This document shows positions 1 through 12,493 of a stretch of 64,000 nucleotides of DNA, piece by piece. The notes below the pieces were generated by a model. The model was not told where the DNA came from and made no database searches. It saw only the letters and a list, made by a program, of their open reading frames with translations. The position numbers and the translations under genes are program-made. Where the stretch lies: contig JAUTXW010000326.1 of NCBI GenBank assembly GCA_030620095.1, positions 285,501 to 349,500 of the forward strand. The letters run 5' to 3'. Position 1 is the stretch's first letter. Each line of letters begins with the position of its first letter. Source of the stretch: Kuschelorhynchus macadamiae (Eukaryota; Arthropoda; Insecta; Coleoptera; Curculionidae).

Positions 1-183
1 ATCATCTTCTGAACCATCTTTAAATTAAGTAAAAAATCCATTACAAGAATTAAACCAGACGAACATATATATACAAAAAACATAAAACCTGATAAAAACG
101 TGATGATAAAAGAGATCTCAATAAATTTGAGTAAATATCTTGATGTTGTATCATATATGTTTTTTTATTCAAATATGGTTATT

Positions 184-248
<65 letters not shown>

Positions 249-1881
249 CCAACATTTTAAAACACACACAATACAAAAACCCATTTATTAAAAACTTTTT
301 TTCGTGGTGGAAAACAAGCAATTTCTTATTTCTATAGTTACTATTAAAAAATTGTACAATCGTAAAAAAAATATTTTTAAGGGTGGTACACCAAAATTAC
401 TGGTCAGTTGGAGCCACTAAAAGGAAGTTTGCCTTGTTGTATAGGGGGAAAACTTTTTGTGGAAACATATTGTTTACCCTAACCAAAAAAAAGTGGGCCA
501 TTAAGCAATCTTACAAAAAACTTTTTTTTACAATTTAATAAATCCTTATTAATAAAATGTAAACTTGTTAAATGAAAGCAGAAAGAAAAATGGGATGAAT
601 TCTCGAGTCGATGTCTCGGTTATTTTTAAACGGATAATTTTTATTTTTGGTGCGATTATGTGGAGTTAAAAGGTGCATGTTTTTTAAACAAGACAACACA
701 AAAATTTAAATGTTATATCTTTAACGATGATACCTTCGCTTCGAGCTTCAGTGCCTAACCTGGTGCTAACACTTTGCCGATCCACCAATAGGCTCCGGGA
801 CCCAACGTGGTGCTCATCCGGCACCGATCCAGATATGTAGTAAAATACTCATAATAAATTGTACCAAAGCTGTTACATAACTAAATATTAATTTTGAAAT
901 GATTTTTATGTGACATAGCATTTTAACTTAAGAAAATATCTATTTATATCTATATTTTAGTTGTCTATTTAATCGATTTAGTATAAAAATTACTAAACTA
1001 AATTCGAAAGAGCGTTAAAAACTATGAGAACAAGATTGCGAAAATTGATTTCAGATTCGTGATAAGCGCCCCAAATTTTACGTACTAAATTTCATGAAAA
1101 TCGGCTATTGTAAGAGAAAGTTAACATTTATCTTTGCAGGTTAATGTTTAGCTTGTGAACAAAATGTACACAAAATCCACACAAATATTCATTCGATTTA
1201 AAAATGCTAGTTTGACCTACTATATAATTAAAATATCCTTAGTTCTAAAATTAGCCAGATTGTAATAAATCAAATGCGAGATAACCATATTCATTGCAAT
1301 AAAAACAAATGAAGTGTGTAATTTTAACTGATAAAAATGCAACATTTACATTTTAGAAACGTGACAACATTTCTTATACAGTTTTTGAATTTTTAATTTA
1401 TTACCAACTTAAACCTAATGAAATTTACATGTACTTAAAGTTTATGTCTCACCCTGTACAAGTTTTTGACATTAGTAATGCTGCTCTTATTTCTAGAATA
1501 AATAGGCCCAAAAAAAGTTAAGAAAATCGGATTAAAATTAAGAAATATATTACCTAAAGGGTTTAACTCCAAGGTATTAGTATAAAAAATTCAAAAATAA
1601 TACTTTTTGGTAAAATTGGGTATCAGCATACATTTTTTGTTAAAAGCACAGAGCCGTATGAGACATGTGAGTATTTTTACGGTTGTATATACATTTTGCA
1701 GTTGTACGTTCTAGCAGAGGTAAAATTAACTTCGTAACTTCTCAAAACTTTTAAACAAATAATTTAATTAACTCTAATTAAATAATTATTATTCTCAACC
1801 TGCAGATGCTTGACTATTATTTCTATAAAAACATTGTTCCTAGTTTCCTGCGTTCCTGAAAGCACTTAAATGATAAATGTA
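1..1881. other. AT-rich stretch, no recognised gene
   Basis: No coding region could be supported. It contains a (TA)n microsatellite at 187-244, a locally GC-richer patch at about 730-830, and a mariner-type terminus-like string (accctgtaca) at 1451. The short open frames here are low-complexity or random. Confidence 0.6.
187..244. repeat. (TA)n microsatellite
   Basis: About 29 uninterrupted TA dinucleotides. Open frames across it encode only Ile-Tyr repeats and are artefacts. Confidence 0.97.
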
Positions 1882-1906
1882 TGGAACGCCGTTTTACTTT
1901 TTAGTC
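1882..1906 (+). repeat. Left member of 25-bp inverted repeat pair
   Basis: The 25 bases starting tggaacgccgttttac recur as a perfect reverse complement at 6828-6852. Both copies read inward from a flanking TA, so they could be the ends of a roughly 4.97-kb non-autonomous element or two facing copies of a smaller repeat. No transposase is recognisable between them. Confidence 0.6.
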
Positions 1907-4900
1907 ATACGCGTCTTTGATACCAAATTTAATTGCAAAACATATAAATGATGCTGCCTGCATACAATTTTTATTCTTTTTAATTCTTCCGATATCGAAT
2001 TTTTGTGGATACCGATTTTACCGAATGACATTTTTATGATAAGCAATTTCTTTGCAGACCATTTCAATTGATACCACAAAAAAGTAGTTGTTTATCCTTT
2101 TTTAACACGTATACAGCCTACTTAAAATTTTTATATACATGCGTCTTTCCTTAGTTATTGCATTTCAACAAATCGATGTTAATAAAAATTGGTATGAAAT
2201 AAATGCTATATACAAAAATCAGTTTAAATATTTAATAAATTGACTCTTATTAAAATGTAATCGCTTCAAACGGGATCGCAGTAAATTAATATTAATACCG
2301 AAAATATTAGAATGCAATAACGACTTTGTGGAGATTAATTTATTTCAACCGTATGAAGGCAAATCTGATTTAAGAACTCATGTAATAAAAAAAATTAATT
2401 TATTTTTATCGCATATCAAAAAAAATTAAAGCATCTCTTACGATATCATTTCTTTTTAATGTCAATTCCATTAACACCCTAAAAATGTAAATAGAATAAT
2501 GCTCATTATTTTGATTTTGATTTTCGTGTATATGTAATTTATACTACATCAAACGGATATAACACGGGCCCTTTACCATTGAAATTAAAATACTTGAATA
2601 TACATTTGAATAAATAAATAAAAGTTAATACGAGATTTAATTGTATAAGAGTTGTGGAATTTAAATGATTAGCGGGTATAAGGTAACTGGTTTTATTTAA
2701 TATGCATTGTTTTGATTTCGAATTTTTATTAATGTCGATTCTTCTGAATATCAATTTTCATTGAATGCAGCCACCTTGTTTCAATTTTAATTATCGGACG
2801 TGGAGCGATCTAGTGCAAACTAAGAACAACAAGAGCAGAAATCTGTAATTTTTTAAATACCCGAGTTTCTGGCTAGTCATGCGTTCGAAGATTTAAAAGT
2901 GCATCTAAAATTAAGACTGTGTTGTGCATGACGTTATGACGAGTCGGATGCGAATAATGAAAAACATATTCGTAGGTAATCAATGACAGTTAAAACGTGT
3001 TTAATTATTGTTCGATTGGGAATACTTAGTTATTAAATCATTGCGGAATACGATATACACCCCTATATTTAAAATGTGACCACGTACAAAATTACAGATC
3101 ATAATGAAAAAAAGTTAAAACGAACGTATCTAGCTCCCAACATCCTATTCCAAAACAAGCTATTCTATATATTTATACCAGAATAAAGAAAACAAGGTTT
3201 TGAATTTCCCAGCTATAATTCACAGATTACCACACAATGTAATTTGTAATGGCAAATTGCAATTTCTCCTGGAAGCAGTGTGCCGGCGACATGCTCTACT
3301 ACAGTTTTTTTTTGGCTTCTTAAACGTGATTTAAAGTAGGCTGTCCAGATTTTTTTAAAATGAAAAGAGTATATTTCGACGAAATGTAAAAATGGGTACC
3401 AGCCTATAATAATTAAGTAAAGTCTTATCACTTTCGCAGAATTCAATGACTTTCAATAATAATTATAATACACATAATAATATGGACTAAAAATAACAAA
3501 AATAATTAGAAAATGGCACCAGATTTCGCAAAATAGAGATCATTTGTCCCAGATTTCTCATAATAGAGGATATTTGTCGTATTTATGGAAATAGTAAGAG
3601 TACCAGAGTACATGGACCCGAAAAAGAGAAGATTCCTCTTAAAAAGAGTATATGTGGTCACCCTATTTAAAGCAAACTGTAGTAAGGTTGTATAGGTATA
3701 TCACTATATCTTTATTTACAATATTTATTTGATAATTAGGACACTATTTTCAGGTTTGTCTCCCTTGTTTTCACTTTCAAAGCTGCGTGTCGATCAAGAT
3801 ACGGATTTACAAAAATGAACACATCAGTGGTGTATTTAGAATGCCGTCTTAGAGGGGGAGGCAAACATTTGATAACTAAAAAAAAGTTCTAGGTTCTTGT
3901 TGGAACAACATAAGCATGAAGACTAAAAAAAACAAAGTTCTCAATGTTTGTGAGGTAAAAGTCCCGAAATGCTTTATATAATGTAATTTTTGCTTGGGTT
4001 ATTAGCTCGGGGGAAAGGGGGTGCAGGGTGCATTTGTCTCCTGCACGTACTCAAACCGAAACTGTCGTATGTTTGAATGCAGAACATGTTATATTGAAGA
4101 ATACCCCAAAACAAAAACATTGCATTCATGCCCTATTATCTTGGTAATTTTGTTCACAAGGTCTCTTTACACACAGCTTTGTAGGTTACACAAGTTTAAC
4201 CTACAAAGCTTTTTTCTATTTTTAGTTTTTACATTCTGGTACTCACGCACATATTATGAAATCAAGGGCTTTTAAAAAACGCAGGTCTATCTAAAAAAAA
4301 AATTAGTTGATCTGACCGCGAAAAAGAAACGTCGGATTTCAAATCTATGTGCACCATCTTGTTGATAATGGAAAGTAGCTATAAAGATATAAAATTTATT
4401 TTGTAATATCTCTTCAAATGCAGCCTGAAAAAAATAAAATATGTATAGCTGATTTTTCGGTATTTTACGTACCTATATCCTCGGAGGTAGTCATATTGTC
4501 CAACTTTGTTAACCTAATAATATTCGATGTTAAATTGCGCAACTTTGCTCTATTTTAACCGACATTGTATCGAATTTGTAACACCCTGTATATGTTTGCG
4601 TGTTTTCATTCGTTGGGACCATTCCGGTATACTACCTCAATGGTTGAGATATTCCAAGTACAACCATATGTAATTCTCACAATGAATGCTATTTTTTAAC
4701 TAATTTTTATTTCTCAATCTAGAGTGCTGTGATTTGGCAAAAACTATTAACTTACCTCCAAGAACCCTGAGAAAAATAAAATTATCTGTCTATTCACTAA
4801 ACATCTTTTAGGCCCATTTAAATATTAAACGATTTTTTCTAAAAAATCGTTTTTTTTAAATGTCGCTCTTCGGGTTAGCCTTTGAACCATCGACGTCGCA

Positions 4901-6827
4901 CGTCATGCGAATACTATTTTTTGCCTTCGCCCTCCCACTTCATATACTAACGGCCCGCCACTGACTCAGGCCCCCGCCGTCGCGTCGGCAGTGGCCCCAG
5001 CAAAGAGCTTGCGCGTCCTGTTTTTGCGGGGATTTAATGATTGAAAAAGCCACAAAGCGTAAGGCTCAAATATGTGGTGGGGGCCCCGAGAGACATCAGC
5101 AAGCGAAATACAAAACTGAGGATCTTTTCTTTTTTTTGTCATCATGTAAATTTTGAGTTGCTGCCGAAGGGCCCCCAAATACGTAAAACCCATTGACCGT
5201 TTTTTGTCATCGCAAAACTTTGCCTCGCCCAGATGAGCCCCAATCATCGTAAGTAGTTAATTCGGCCTTGTTGCTTCTAGAAAAGCAGCCTCTATAACAC
5301 AACATGCGAGTCGCTTTTTAATACTCATTGTTTATAAAATTATGATTAACACCACGATACACTTACAACGGTATGCCCACGCCGCGGCCGGTCTCTTCAG
5401 CATTCAGCAAGAAAATAAAATTGAAGTTTACAAATATCAGATTATCTAAAGTGTTCATCGTGAGGATTCGTGATATTTATTTTGATTAAAATAATTAATT
5501 AATTTAAAATAAAAGTTAAGAATGCTGCAAGTAAAATAATTGCAGGGGAAACTTCCATTCATATTTTATAACATTTGTTACTTGAGTTGCTGCACTAGTG
5601 CCGTCTATTGACATTTTTAGTTTTTACTTGCAATTGAAAAATACAAACCAGTTTCAAAAGTGCCCTATACAAGTAGCTAAAACCATATTGTTCTATTATT
5701 ATAGTAAATATATCCTAAATTACCATTTTTTAAATTTATCTTAACAGCTTGACGGTAAGCACCAATCCACATTTTTGAAAATGTATTATTTTGGAAATTT
5801 GAACTATTTTATATCTGTCACTTTTGTTTATCGATTATAATTTCAATCTCGATTTCTACTGCCTGCAACTGCACAGGTAGGACGTAATAAACTGTATTGA
5901 AAATAAAATCTTTAGATTCAAAATAATTAGTTTAATAATTTTAAAAACATTTTATTGAAGCGTAAATTCTACAAACGTTTTCAAATGACAATGCATTACG
6001 GCCTATTTGACTCCCAAACGCTGTACATAGATGTGACGTACTTGCGCGAGAAAGACGAGTTTAAATTCGGTCCGTATCTACGTCGTTTATTGCACAAATG
6101 ATATTAAAAAATCAGCAAGCAAGATTACTAGAATGCAATCCAATGTTAGCGCAATACGCAAACCAAAGAAGTCGCCTCATACTTCAGAACACAGAATACC
6201 AGACCAGAGAAGCTCCAGAATTTTACAAACTTTTTGAGAGCGAAGACTTCTCTTTCGTATGACGACACATTCGCAAATTAATTTGAGTTATCGAACACAC
6301 TCACGCAAACACATTATATTTCTTTTGGGAGGCTATAGATGGCGAAACTTCCGATAATAAAAATGCATTCGAGGTGCTTGCATTCAATCGAAATTGATAT
6401 CAATGGAAATTGGTTTCAATGAAAATAGATAATCATAGAAATTGCTGTAAATGAAAATACCATTCATAAAAATTGATAATCGGCTATATTGTTTCCCACA
6501 AAATACTACAAAGGTACTCGTTAAATATTGGATAAATATTGATATCAACAAATTTGTAAGTAATAAAATTATATTATAATAAAAAAAATGCATTTTAATT
6601 ATAATAATATAATGAAAATTGAATTAATTTTGTAAAGACCCATCCAAATATCCTGACATACATTTTAATAGCTAAATCAAATTAATTGATTGTTAAAAAT
6701 CTATATGAAGGCTTTAGCTCTAGATGTTCCAAGGATTCAGTTAAAATTACATTTTTATTATAATATTATAAAATAAATTGCCATAATGAAGTCCCATTTA
6801 ATTTAAATTAATACCGGGCATATAGCA
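1907..6827. other. AT-rich stretch between the inverted repeats, no recognised gene
   Basis: No coding region is supported. Short degenerate phrases such as aaaattggtatgaaat and aaattgatatcaatgg recur (about 1990, 2170, 2720 and 6390-6490) and look like decayed repeats. A GC-richer patch with CpG dinucleotides lies at about 4960-5250. It has a 93-codon minus-strand frame without recognisable domains. The string acaccctgta at 4581 resembles a mariner terminus. Confidence 0.5.
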
Positions 6828-6852
6828 GACTAAAAAGTAAAACGGCGTTCCA
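6828..6852 (-). repeat. Right member of 25-bp inverted repeat pair
   Basis: Perfect reverse complement of 1882-1906, followed outward by TA. See the left member. Confidence 0.6.
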
Positions 6853-7105
6853 TATAAATGGCAATAAATATGGTAAACACTGCACCAAAATCGATTATAA
6901 AATATCGTTCCGTCTTTGCCTACGGCGATGACAGAAATTATGGTAAGTTTTAAGACATTTTATATTTATGGAAAGACAAATTTCATTTTAAAGAAATTAC
7001 TTATATCAACATCGTTATTAATTGTTTCTGTCATTAAATTTTGACGCTTTAAGAAAAATTCTATAAGTTTTAAATTTAAAGATTGTTTAACTTTTCAGGG
7101 AGTCA
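6853..7105. other. AT-rich spacer, nothing recognised
   Basis: Short AT-rich stretch leading into the long TA microsatellite. No gene or repeat family was recognised. Confidence 0.5.
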
Positions 7106-7508
<403 letters not shown>

Positions 7509-8317
7509 CCTAATTTCCTAATTATTATATTTTAAGAATAAAATGCCCTTATTCCTTCGCAATTACATATCCAGTCACATAAATCGTACATATTTTTACT
7601 AAAATAACAATTTACTTTTTTGTTTTTCTCTTTACTTGTATGCCGAATTTTAAGTTCCGGCAAAGGTCGACATTTGGCCTTAAATTCGAGATATTTTTCA
7701 AATATCAGCTTACTGGCGAATGAAATATTAAGATTCTAAACCACTGTGGCTACCGTTATTTAAAACAAAAATTTTTTCAATTTATTTAAACCATAAAATC
7801 AACAAACAAGTCTTAAAAATAAAATAGATTCTATAAAAATACGGAGTCGTAACCGCAACCTATCACACGATTCACATTAAATGCATCAATTAACAGAAAT
7901 GTTTAAGTTTCCTCGGGGCGGCTGTTGACCCAAAATTTACCAACGTAAGCCGTATATTACCTATGCGCCCCTATGCGAATTCAATCGGAAACACTCGTTA
8001 AAAACTCGCCTCCGTTTATAACCACGAGGACATCGCGGGCCGCCAGACTCGTGGTCCAACGAAACGAAACCGTCGGAGATCGATAGTGTGACTGCCGCGG
8101 AATCAACATGAACATTCAACGAGTTTACACGCTTAGAATAATAGAAGGAATTTGCAAATTTAAAAGAAATTAAAAAAATATAAATTATTTATTATTTTCT
8201 GTTTGGCAATATTTATTGGGGGACATTGACCATATGACCTAATGTCGTTACTGCTTTTTACAATAAAATTACTAGGGTTTTTTTGTTCGTTTCACATCCA
8301 CCACGTATCTAAGTCTT
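7509..8317. other. Stretch without gene; CpG-containing patch at 7905-8110
   Basis: Mostly AT-rich. The segment 7905-8110 is markedly richer in G+C and CpG than its surroundings, and it contains a TATA-like string (tttataa) at about 8015. It could be a promoter or 5' UTR of a gene outside the window, or a fragment of an unrecognised repeat. No reading frame with a known domain was found in it on either strand. Confidence 0.4.
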
Positions 8318-8362
8318 AAAATAATACAACAGCTTGTTTGGAGGAAAGGTTGTTTATTATTA

Positions 8363-8387
8363 TTTCGACACTCTCCGTGTCATCATC
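8363..8387 (-). other. Degenerate hammerhead-ribozyme-like motif, left arm
   Basis: The minus strand reads gatgatgacac, then the loop ggaga, then gtgtcGAAA. This is a perfect 5-bp GACAC/GTGTC stem between a TGATGA core and GAAA, the conserved order of hammerhead core elements. The invariant C before UGA is replaced by A. Penelope-like elements are known to carry hammerhead motifs in their pseudo-LTRs, and this sits at the matching edge of the inverted pair. Activity is doubtful. Confidence 0.35.
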
Positions 8388-8869
8388 ATTGCTAGAAACC
8401 AAAGAACACATCAGCTATTGTCATTGTACACAAATATAAATGACAAATTGGTGCAAAAAAAGACATAGTTCGTAATGAAATAAATGTGTATATTAATATA
8501 ATCTATAGTAAAATAAATATATAGATATAAAAGAATTACTTATTCTCACAGATTTTAAAAATAAATAATCATAGATATATACAGTTTATACTAAAACAAA
8601 TAGAAATATATAAAAAAAAAGAATTTATTGTGGAACATAGATTTAAAATGTCTAGGAAGTGCTAGCCTTTTGTCAAATAAGGATTAAGACAACCTACAAA
8701 CATCTTATTGTAGCTAGCAGTTGGTACTACCAGGACAATACATGCAAAGACCATGCTGGGCGGCCGTAAAATGGAATCGCCACGTTTCGTAGAATGTGGG
8801 TCTAAAAATCTATCATTGATTTAAATTAGGGAAAATTAGATATAATGTTGTGATAAAATAAACTTTGGT

Positions 8870-9180
8870 CTTGAACATCCTGATTAAGATTCACATTTGG
8901 ATGATTTTTGTAAATGTGAGATATTTCCAAGAATAGCCTCTTTTTGTAGTTTTTCTCCTTCATAATTAAGTATATGTCCCTCTTGTAGCTAAGCCAGTTT
9001 TAGGATTGTCTAAATTAGTTGTGGCAATCACGACGATGTTCTGACAGTCTATTTGAAGGTATTATTTTGTTTGTCCAATGTACCATGTCTCGCAATTACT
9101 ACAGAGGACTTTATATATAATGTTGCTTTGTAATTCTTTTTAATTGGATCCTTTACTTTGGAGAATAAGCTACATAAAAA
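8870..9180 (-). pseudogene. Penelope-like element C-terminus (GIY-YIG endonuclease remnant), left copy
   Basis: The minus strand encodes an interrupted version of the right-arm protein: RLSEHRRDCHN, then after a frame break EKNYKKRLFLEISHIYKNHPN and LNQDVQD. Conserved features of the Penelope endonuclease visible here are the R..EH region and the NYKKR..E..HI.K block. A stretch found in the right copy (the ARHY and FEKTSFID region) is deleted. Upstream, KVKDPIKKNYKATLYIK corresponds to the linker before the GIY-YIG domain. Inactive. Confidence 0.6.
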
Positions 9181-9429
9181 AAACTTCATCACAATACCAC
9201 AATGTAAACATAAAATATTCAGGTTATGTGATGAAGTTTTTTGGAGTAAAAAGTTTTCACTTCTAATTAATGGATATACTAAACAGAATTCTAAACTAGC
9301 GCCCAACTAATCTGGTTCGTCATCAAGATGTGACCGTCAGCACACTTAAAAGCAATATTATAAACTTCAGATTTCTCAGAACCCGTTAGAAATAAATTAC
9401 TAACACCTAATATCGAGATTTCCTTTTAT

Positions 9430-9789
9430 ACTGCTGAACAAATGGGTAGCTTTTTCTCCAAATTAAAGGATCCAGTTAAAAAACATTACAAAGCAACATT
9501 TTAGTCTGTGGTAATTGCGAGACAATAGACATGTTACATTGGACAAACAAAACAATAACTTGAAAATAGACTGTTAGAACATCGTCGCGATTGCCACATA
9601 ACTAATTATGACAATCCTAAAACTGGCTTAGCTAGACATTACTTACAAGAGGGACATATATTTAATTTTGAAAAAACGTCTTTTATTGACAAAGAGAAAA
9701 ACTACAAAAAGAGGCTATTAGAAAAGTCCCACATTCACAAAAATCATCCTAATTTGAAACTTAATCAGGATGTTCAAGACCTTAGTTAA
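9430..9789 (+). pseudogene. Penelope-like element C-terminus (GIY-YIG endonuclease remnant), right copy
   Basis: After an interrupted NCETIDMLHWTNKT segment (the Y-I-G-Q-T equivalent, mutated) a frame stays open from about 9555 to a TAA at 9787. It covers ENRLLEHRRDCHI, KTGLARHYLQEGHIFNF, and EKNYKKRLLEKSHIHKN with LNQDVQDLS. The order and residues match the endonuclease end of Penelope-type retroelements. An in-frame TGA near 9558 and the lost GIY-YIG residues make it a pseudogene. It lies tail-to-tail with the minus-strand copy at 8870-9180. Confidence 0.65.
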
Positions 9790-10039
9790 TTTTATCACAA
9801 TATAATATGTAATTTTCCCTAATCTGAATTAATAATAGATTTGAAGACACACGCTCTACGAACTGTGGGGATTCCGTTTTAAGGCCGCCAAGCATGGTAT
9901 TTGCATGCATCGTCATGGCAGTAGCAATTGCTAGCTACGATAAGATGTATGTAGGTTGTCTTAATCCTTATCTGACAAAATTCTCATGCTTCGAGAACAA
10001 CAAGAAATTAAAATCAGAACAAATCTAAGTAGGTTACAG

Positions 10040-10235
10040 TGCTCTCTCCTTTTAGAAATTTAAAATCTATGTTACCTAAGTAATTCTTTTATCTTTTATC
10101 TATTTCTTTTTGTTTTAGTGTAAACTATATATCCATGTACATTTAATTTTAAAATCTGTGTGATATAAGTAACTCTTTTATTTTTATTTATTTATTGCTA
10201 TATATTTTGCTATACACTATATCCATGTACATTTA
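10040..10235 (+). repeat. Short tandem duplication in the Penelope-like right arm
   Basis: Two diverged tandem copies of about 85-90 bp, each starting near ttaaaatct(a/g)tgt and ending atatccatgtacattta. They resemble partly duplicated pseudo-LTR sequence. Confidence 0.55.
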
Positions 10236-10266
10236 TTTCAGTACCAACTATTGCTGAATGATGAAT

Positions 10267-10299
10267 TTGATGAAGATACGGAGAATGTCAAAACATCGG
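10267..10299 (+). other. Degenerate hammerhead-ribozyme-like motif, right arm
   Basis: The plus strand reads TTGATGA, then agatacggagaatgtc, then a degraded GAAA (caaaac) and atcgg. It is the diverged counterpart of the minus-strand motif at 8363-8387. The core C is T and the GAAA is disrupted, so catalysis is unlikely. Confidence 0.3.
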
Positions 10300-10567
10300 C
10301 AATTGATTAAAAATAATAAACAACCTTTCGTCCAAACAAGCTGTCGTATTATTTTAAGAGTTACTAGAACTTGTCAAAATAAAGCAGACAACATTTTCTA
10401 AACTATTTTTTAGAAGAGGTCAATACAGCCACAAAACCCAGTGCAATAACTTCATAACCTATTTAAGTAGTGACTAGAGAAGTTTATATTTTAGCGACTA
10501 CACTTTAGCCAAACCAAATTTCAGAGAAGAAAATCTACTTTTAAATCTGAATTATTTCTATATTTAC

Positions 10568-10823
10568 CATTGGTACGCCGTCCATAAAAGGAGCTTCATG
10601 ATTTGGTTGTCCCCTCCAGTGTAAGGTTACGCTTTTTCCAGGAATTCTGTTGATGACATCTACAATTAATATGTCGTTTTGACATACTTGGATAGCAGGT
10701 CCAGGAATTTGCCTGTTTGCAGTTACGATTGCCCTTGGATTACTTTCTTCCGTCATTTGGCAAAATATATTATTACATGAAGATAAAGGATGGGATGAAT
10801 TTTTTCGACACCCTTGGCATATA
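10568..10823 (-). CDS. Internal exon of a laccase-like multicopper oxidase, probably the copper-site-poor MCORP type
   Basis: The minus-strand exon starts after a TTTTTAG acceptor and ends at an ATG|GTAAAT donor. Its frame is open for 85 codons. It encodes a Cys-rich N-terminal piece, then SNPRAIVTANRQIPGPAIQV, then DVINRIPGKSVTLHWRGQ and FMDGVPM. This is the start of the first cupredoxin domain of insect laccase-like multicopper oxidases, where the family normally has HWHG followed by DGVP.VTQCPI. The second His of HWHG, a type-2/type-3 copper ligand, is Arg here. That substitution suggests the insect multicopper-oxidase-related protein, which is known to lack copper ligands, rather than an active laccase. 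Neighbouring exons were not found. Its 5' codon phase does not match the candidate exon at 32810, so at least one other exon must intervene if the two belong together. Confidence 0.7.
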
Positions 10824-11222
10824 CTAAAAATTAATAAGAGATATTACTTAAATATGGCCGTTAATTTATTTACCATATAAACTTTTATTACATCTGTTTC
10901 CACTGCTCGATGCTTATTATGCCCTACGGTAAATTAATAGTGTTTTCAAAAAAATCATAATAGCAAGGAAACTTGTACAAATTTCCTTTCTTTGAAGTCT
11001 AGTTCCAAAAGAAAATATATATGATTAAATATTAAATAAACCAGTGTTTTAGAAACAAGCTCTAAAAACATCTGCAAATATGAAAATTAATTTTACTAAT
11101 AACCATACCTGTTTGAATTTGCATAGAATTTACTTCTATGTTAAGTGAAAATGGCAAAAAGTTAAGGGTCATGTCTTCCTACTTGTAAAATATTTTGGTG
11201 TATTTTTTTCATAAACATTTGG

Positions 11223-11279
<57 letters not shown>

Positions 11280-12029
11280 AATTAGGTACTTCTTTCCTTG
11301 GAATGCGTGTTCATAAAATTAAAACGATTTTTTAATTATTTGTCATATTTAATTCAATTTGACATTTCGACAAGTAGTTCCATGTCTTTTTCAAAAATGT
11401 TTTTATTTTATTTTTCCATGAGACGTAAATCAAAAGGTCAATAACACCAATTAACATTTAAGTAAAATAAAATACACATAGCACATTGTCATTTTATCAA
11501 ACAAATACTATTTGTTATATATCGTTTATAAAGTTAAAATAGTGATAATAATAGCAATAATTATAAACCGAAACAATAAATGTGTTAATAAACGTATTTT
11601 GGATGAGCAGTGAGTATAATTTTGTCCAAATCATGACTCTATACGGAGAAAAATCAAAGATTACCGATATTATCTAGGCATTTTCCAGAAAAACTAATAT
11701 ATTGCCAGAACGACTCATTTTAGGACGATGGTCGTAACTGCAAATTTGAAGAGCATGATATGCCCTACAAGATGTCCTTTTAATATACAGGGAGTTTCAT
11801 TAAAAAAAATGGGTTTTATTACAAAACAAGTTATTATGTTGGGTCCGTCGTAAACAACACCCCTTATAAGTTGTGACCAAATTTATATTCCGTAATTATT
11901 GCGGCATCGCAGTATTTTATGCTGATTTCAGTTCTTCTCTTAAAGATATAGGTTTCTATTTAAAAAACTAGACTTTTTGTTGTCACGCTTTTATAGAACA
12001 CACACATACAAGAAATTATTTTAAGCATG
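10824..12029. other. Intronic or intergenic stretch, no gene recognised
   Basis: AT-rich sequence upstream of the oxidase exon. It contains a (TA)n microsatellite at 11224-11276. A mariner-type terminus (tatacaggga) at about 11785 has a partner-like string at about 14488 on the far side of the transposon. No coding sequence is supported. Confidence 0.5.
11224..11276. repeat. (TA)n microsatellite
   Basis: About 26 TA units. Confidence 0.97.
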
Positions 12030-12031
12030 TA
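12030..12031. other. TA target-site duplication, left
   Basis: TA directly before the left inverted repeat. It matches the TA at 14396-14397, as expected for Tc1/mariner insertion. Confidence 0.8.
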
Positions 12032-12493
12032 CCGGGTGGTCGAAATTGGTCTGTTTTAACAGAGAAAACCTATTTCCTGACTAGATAGAGCAAAACTGAC
12101 TTAGGTGTCATGGGCTCGATTTCTGAGAAATGTTTAATGGCAAAAACCGCCTGCCGATATTTTCACTGCCAACTGAGATATAGGGCGTTTTTCAATTTTC
12201 GGCCATTTTGAAAATTGTCCATAACTTTTTTATTTTGCGGAATATTAACATTCTGCAAAGACATTCTAAAGGCACTTTTTTATGTGCAATCCAGTGGCGT
12301 ACTCAGATTTTTTCTATAGTTGTCCGTTTTATCATAAATAGGCAAAACTTTTTTTTTTCAAATGGAAATCATAGTTGGCTATAAATTATAAAAAATGCTC
12401 GCGTTTAGCCCTTTTCAGTGATATAAAGTTGTAGGTACTTATTTTCAAAAATAACGAAAATATTAGGTGTTTTTGGTTTACATCGAAGTAGGC
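12032..12493 (+). repeat. Left terminal inverted repeat of the mariner-like element (462 bp)
   Basis: Near-perfect reverse complement of 13934-14395, breaking at gtaggcct inside. This is much longer than the roughly 30-bp repeats typical of classical mariner. Confidence 0.9.

Larger units (their letters stand above)
8318..10365. mobile_element. Facing pair of Penelope-like element ends (large inverted repeat)
   Basis: The outer edges (about 8318-8370 and 10312-10365) are near-complementary around strings such as aacaacctttc and aaacaagctgt. The inner parts (about 8690-9180 and 9440-9990) are diverged inverted copies of one sequence. Both arms encode the end of a Penelope-like retroelement protein with GIY-YIG endonuclease features. 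Penelope-like elements are known to insert as partial tandem or inverted copies with repeated pseudo-LTR ends, which fits this layout. Both copies are truncated and have no reverse transcriptase domain in view. Confidence 0.65.

Noticed and set aside
730..830. GC-richer patch considered as a tRNA-derived SINE head
   Set aside because: No A-box/B-box pair or cloverleaf could be made from it.
4966..5247. 93-codon minus-strand frame in a GC-richer patch
   Set aside because: No domain, no splice or start context, Ala-Thr repeats from local composition; treated as non-coding.
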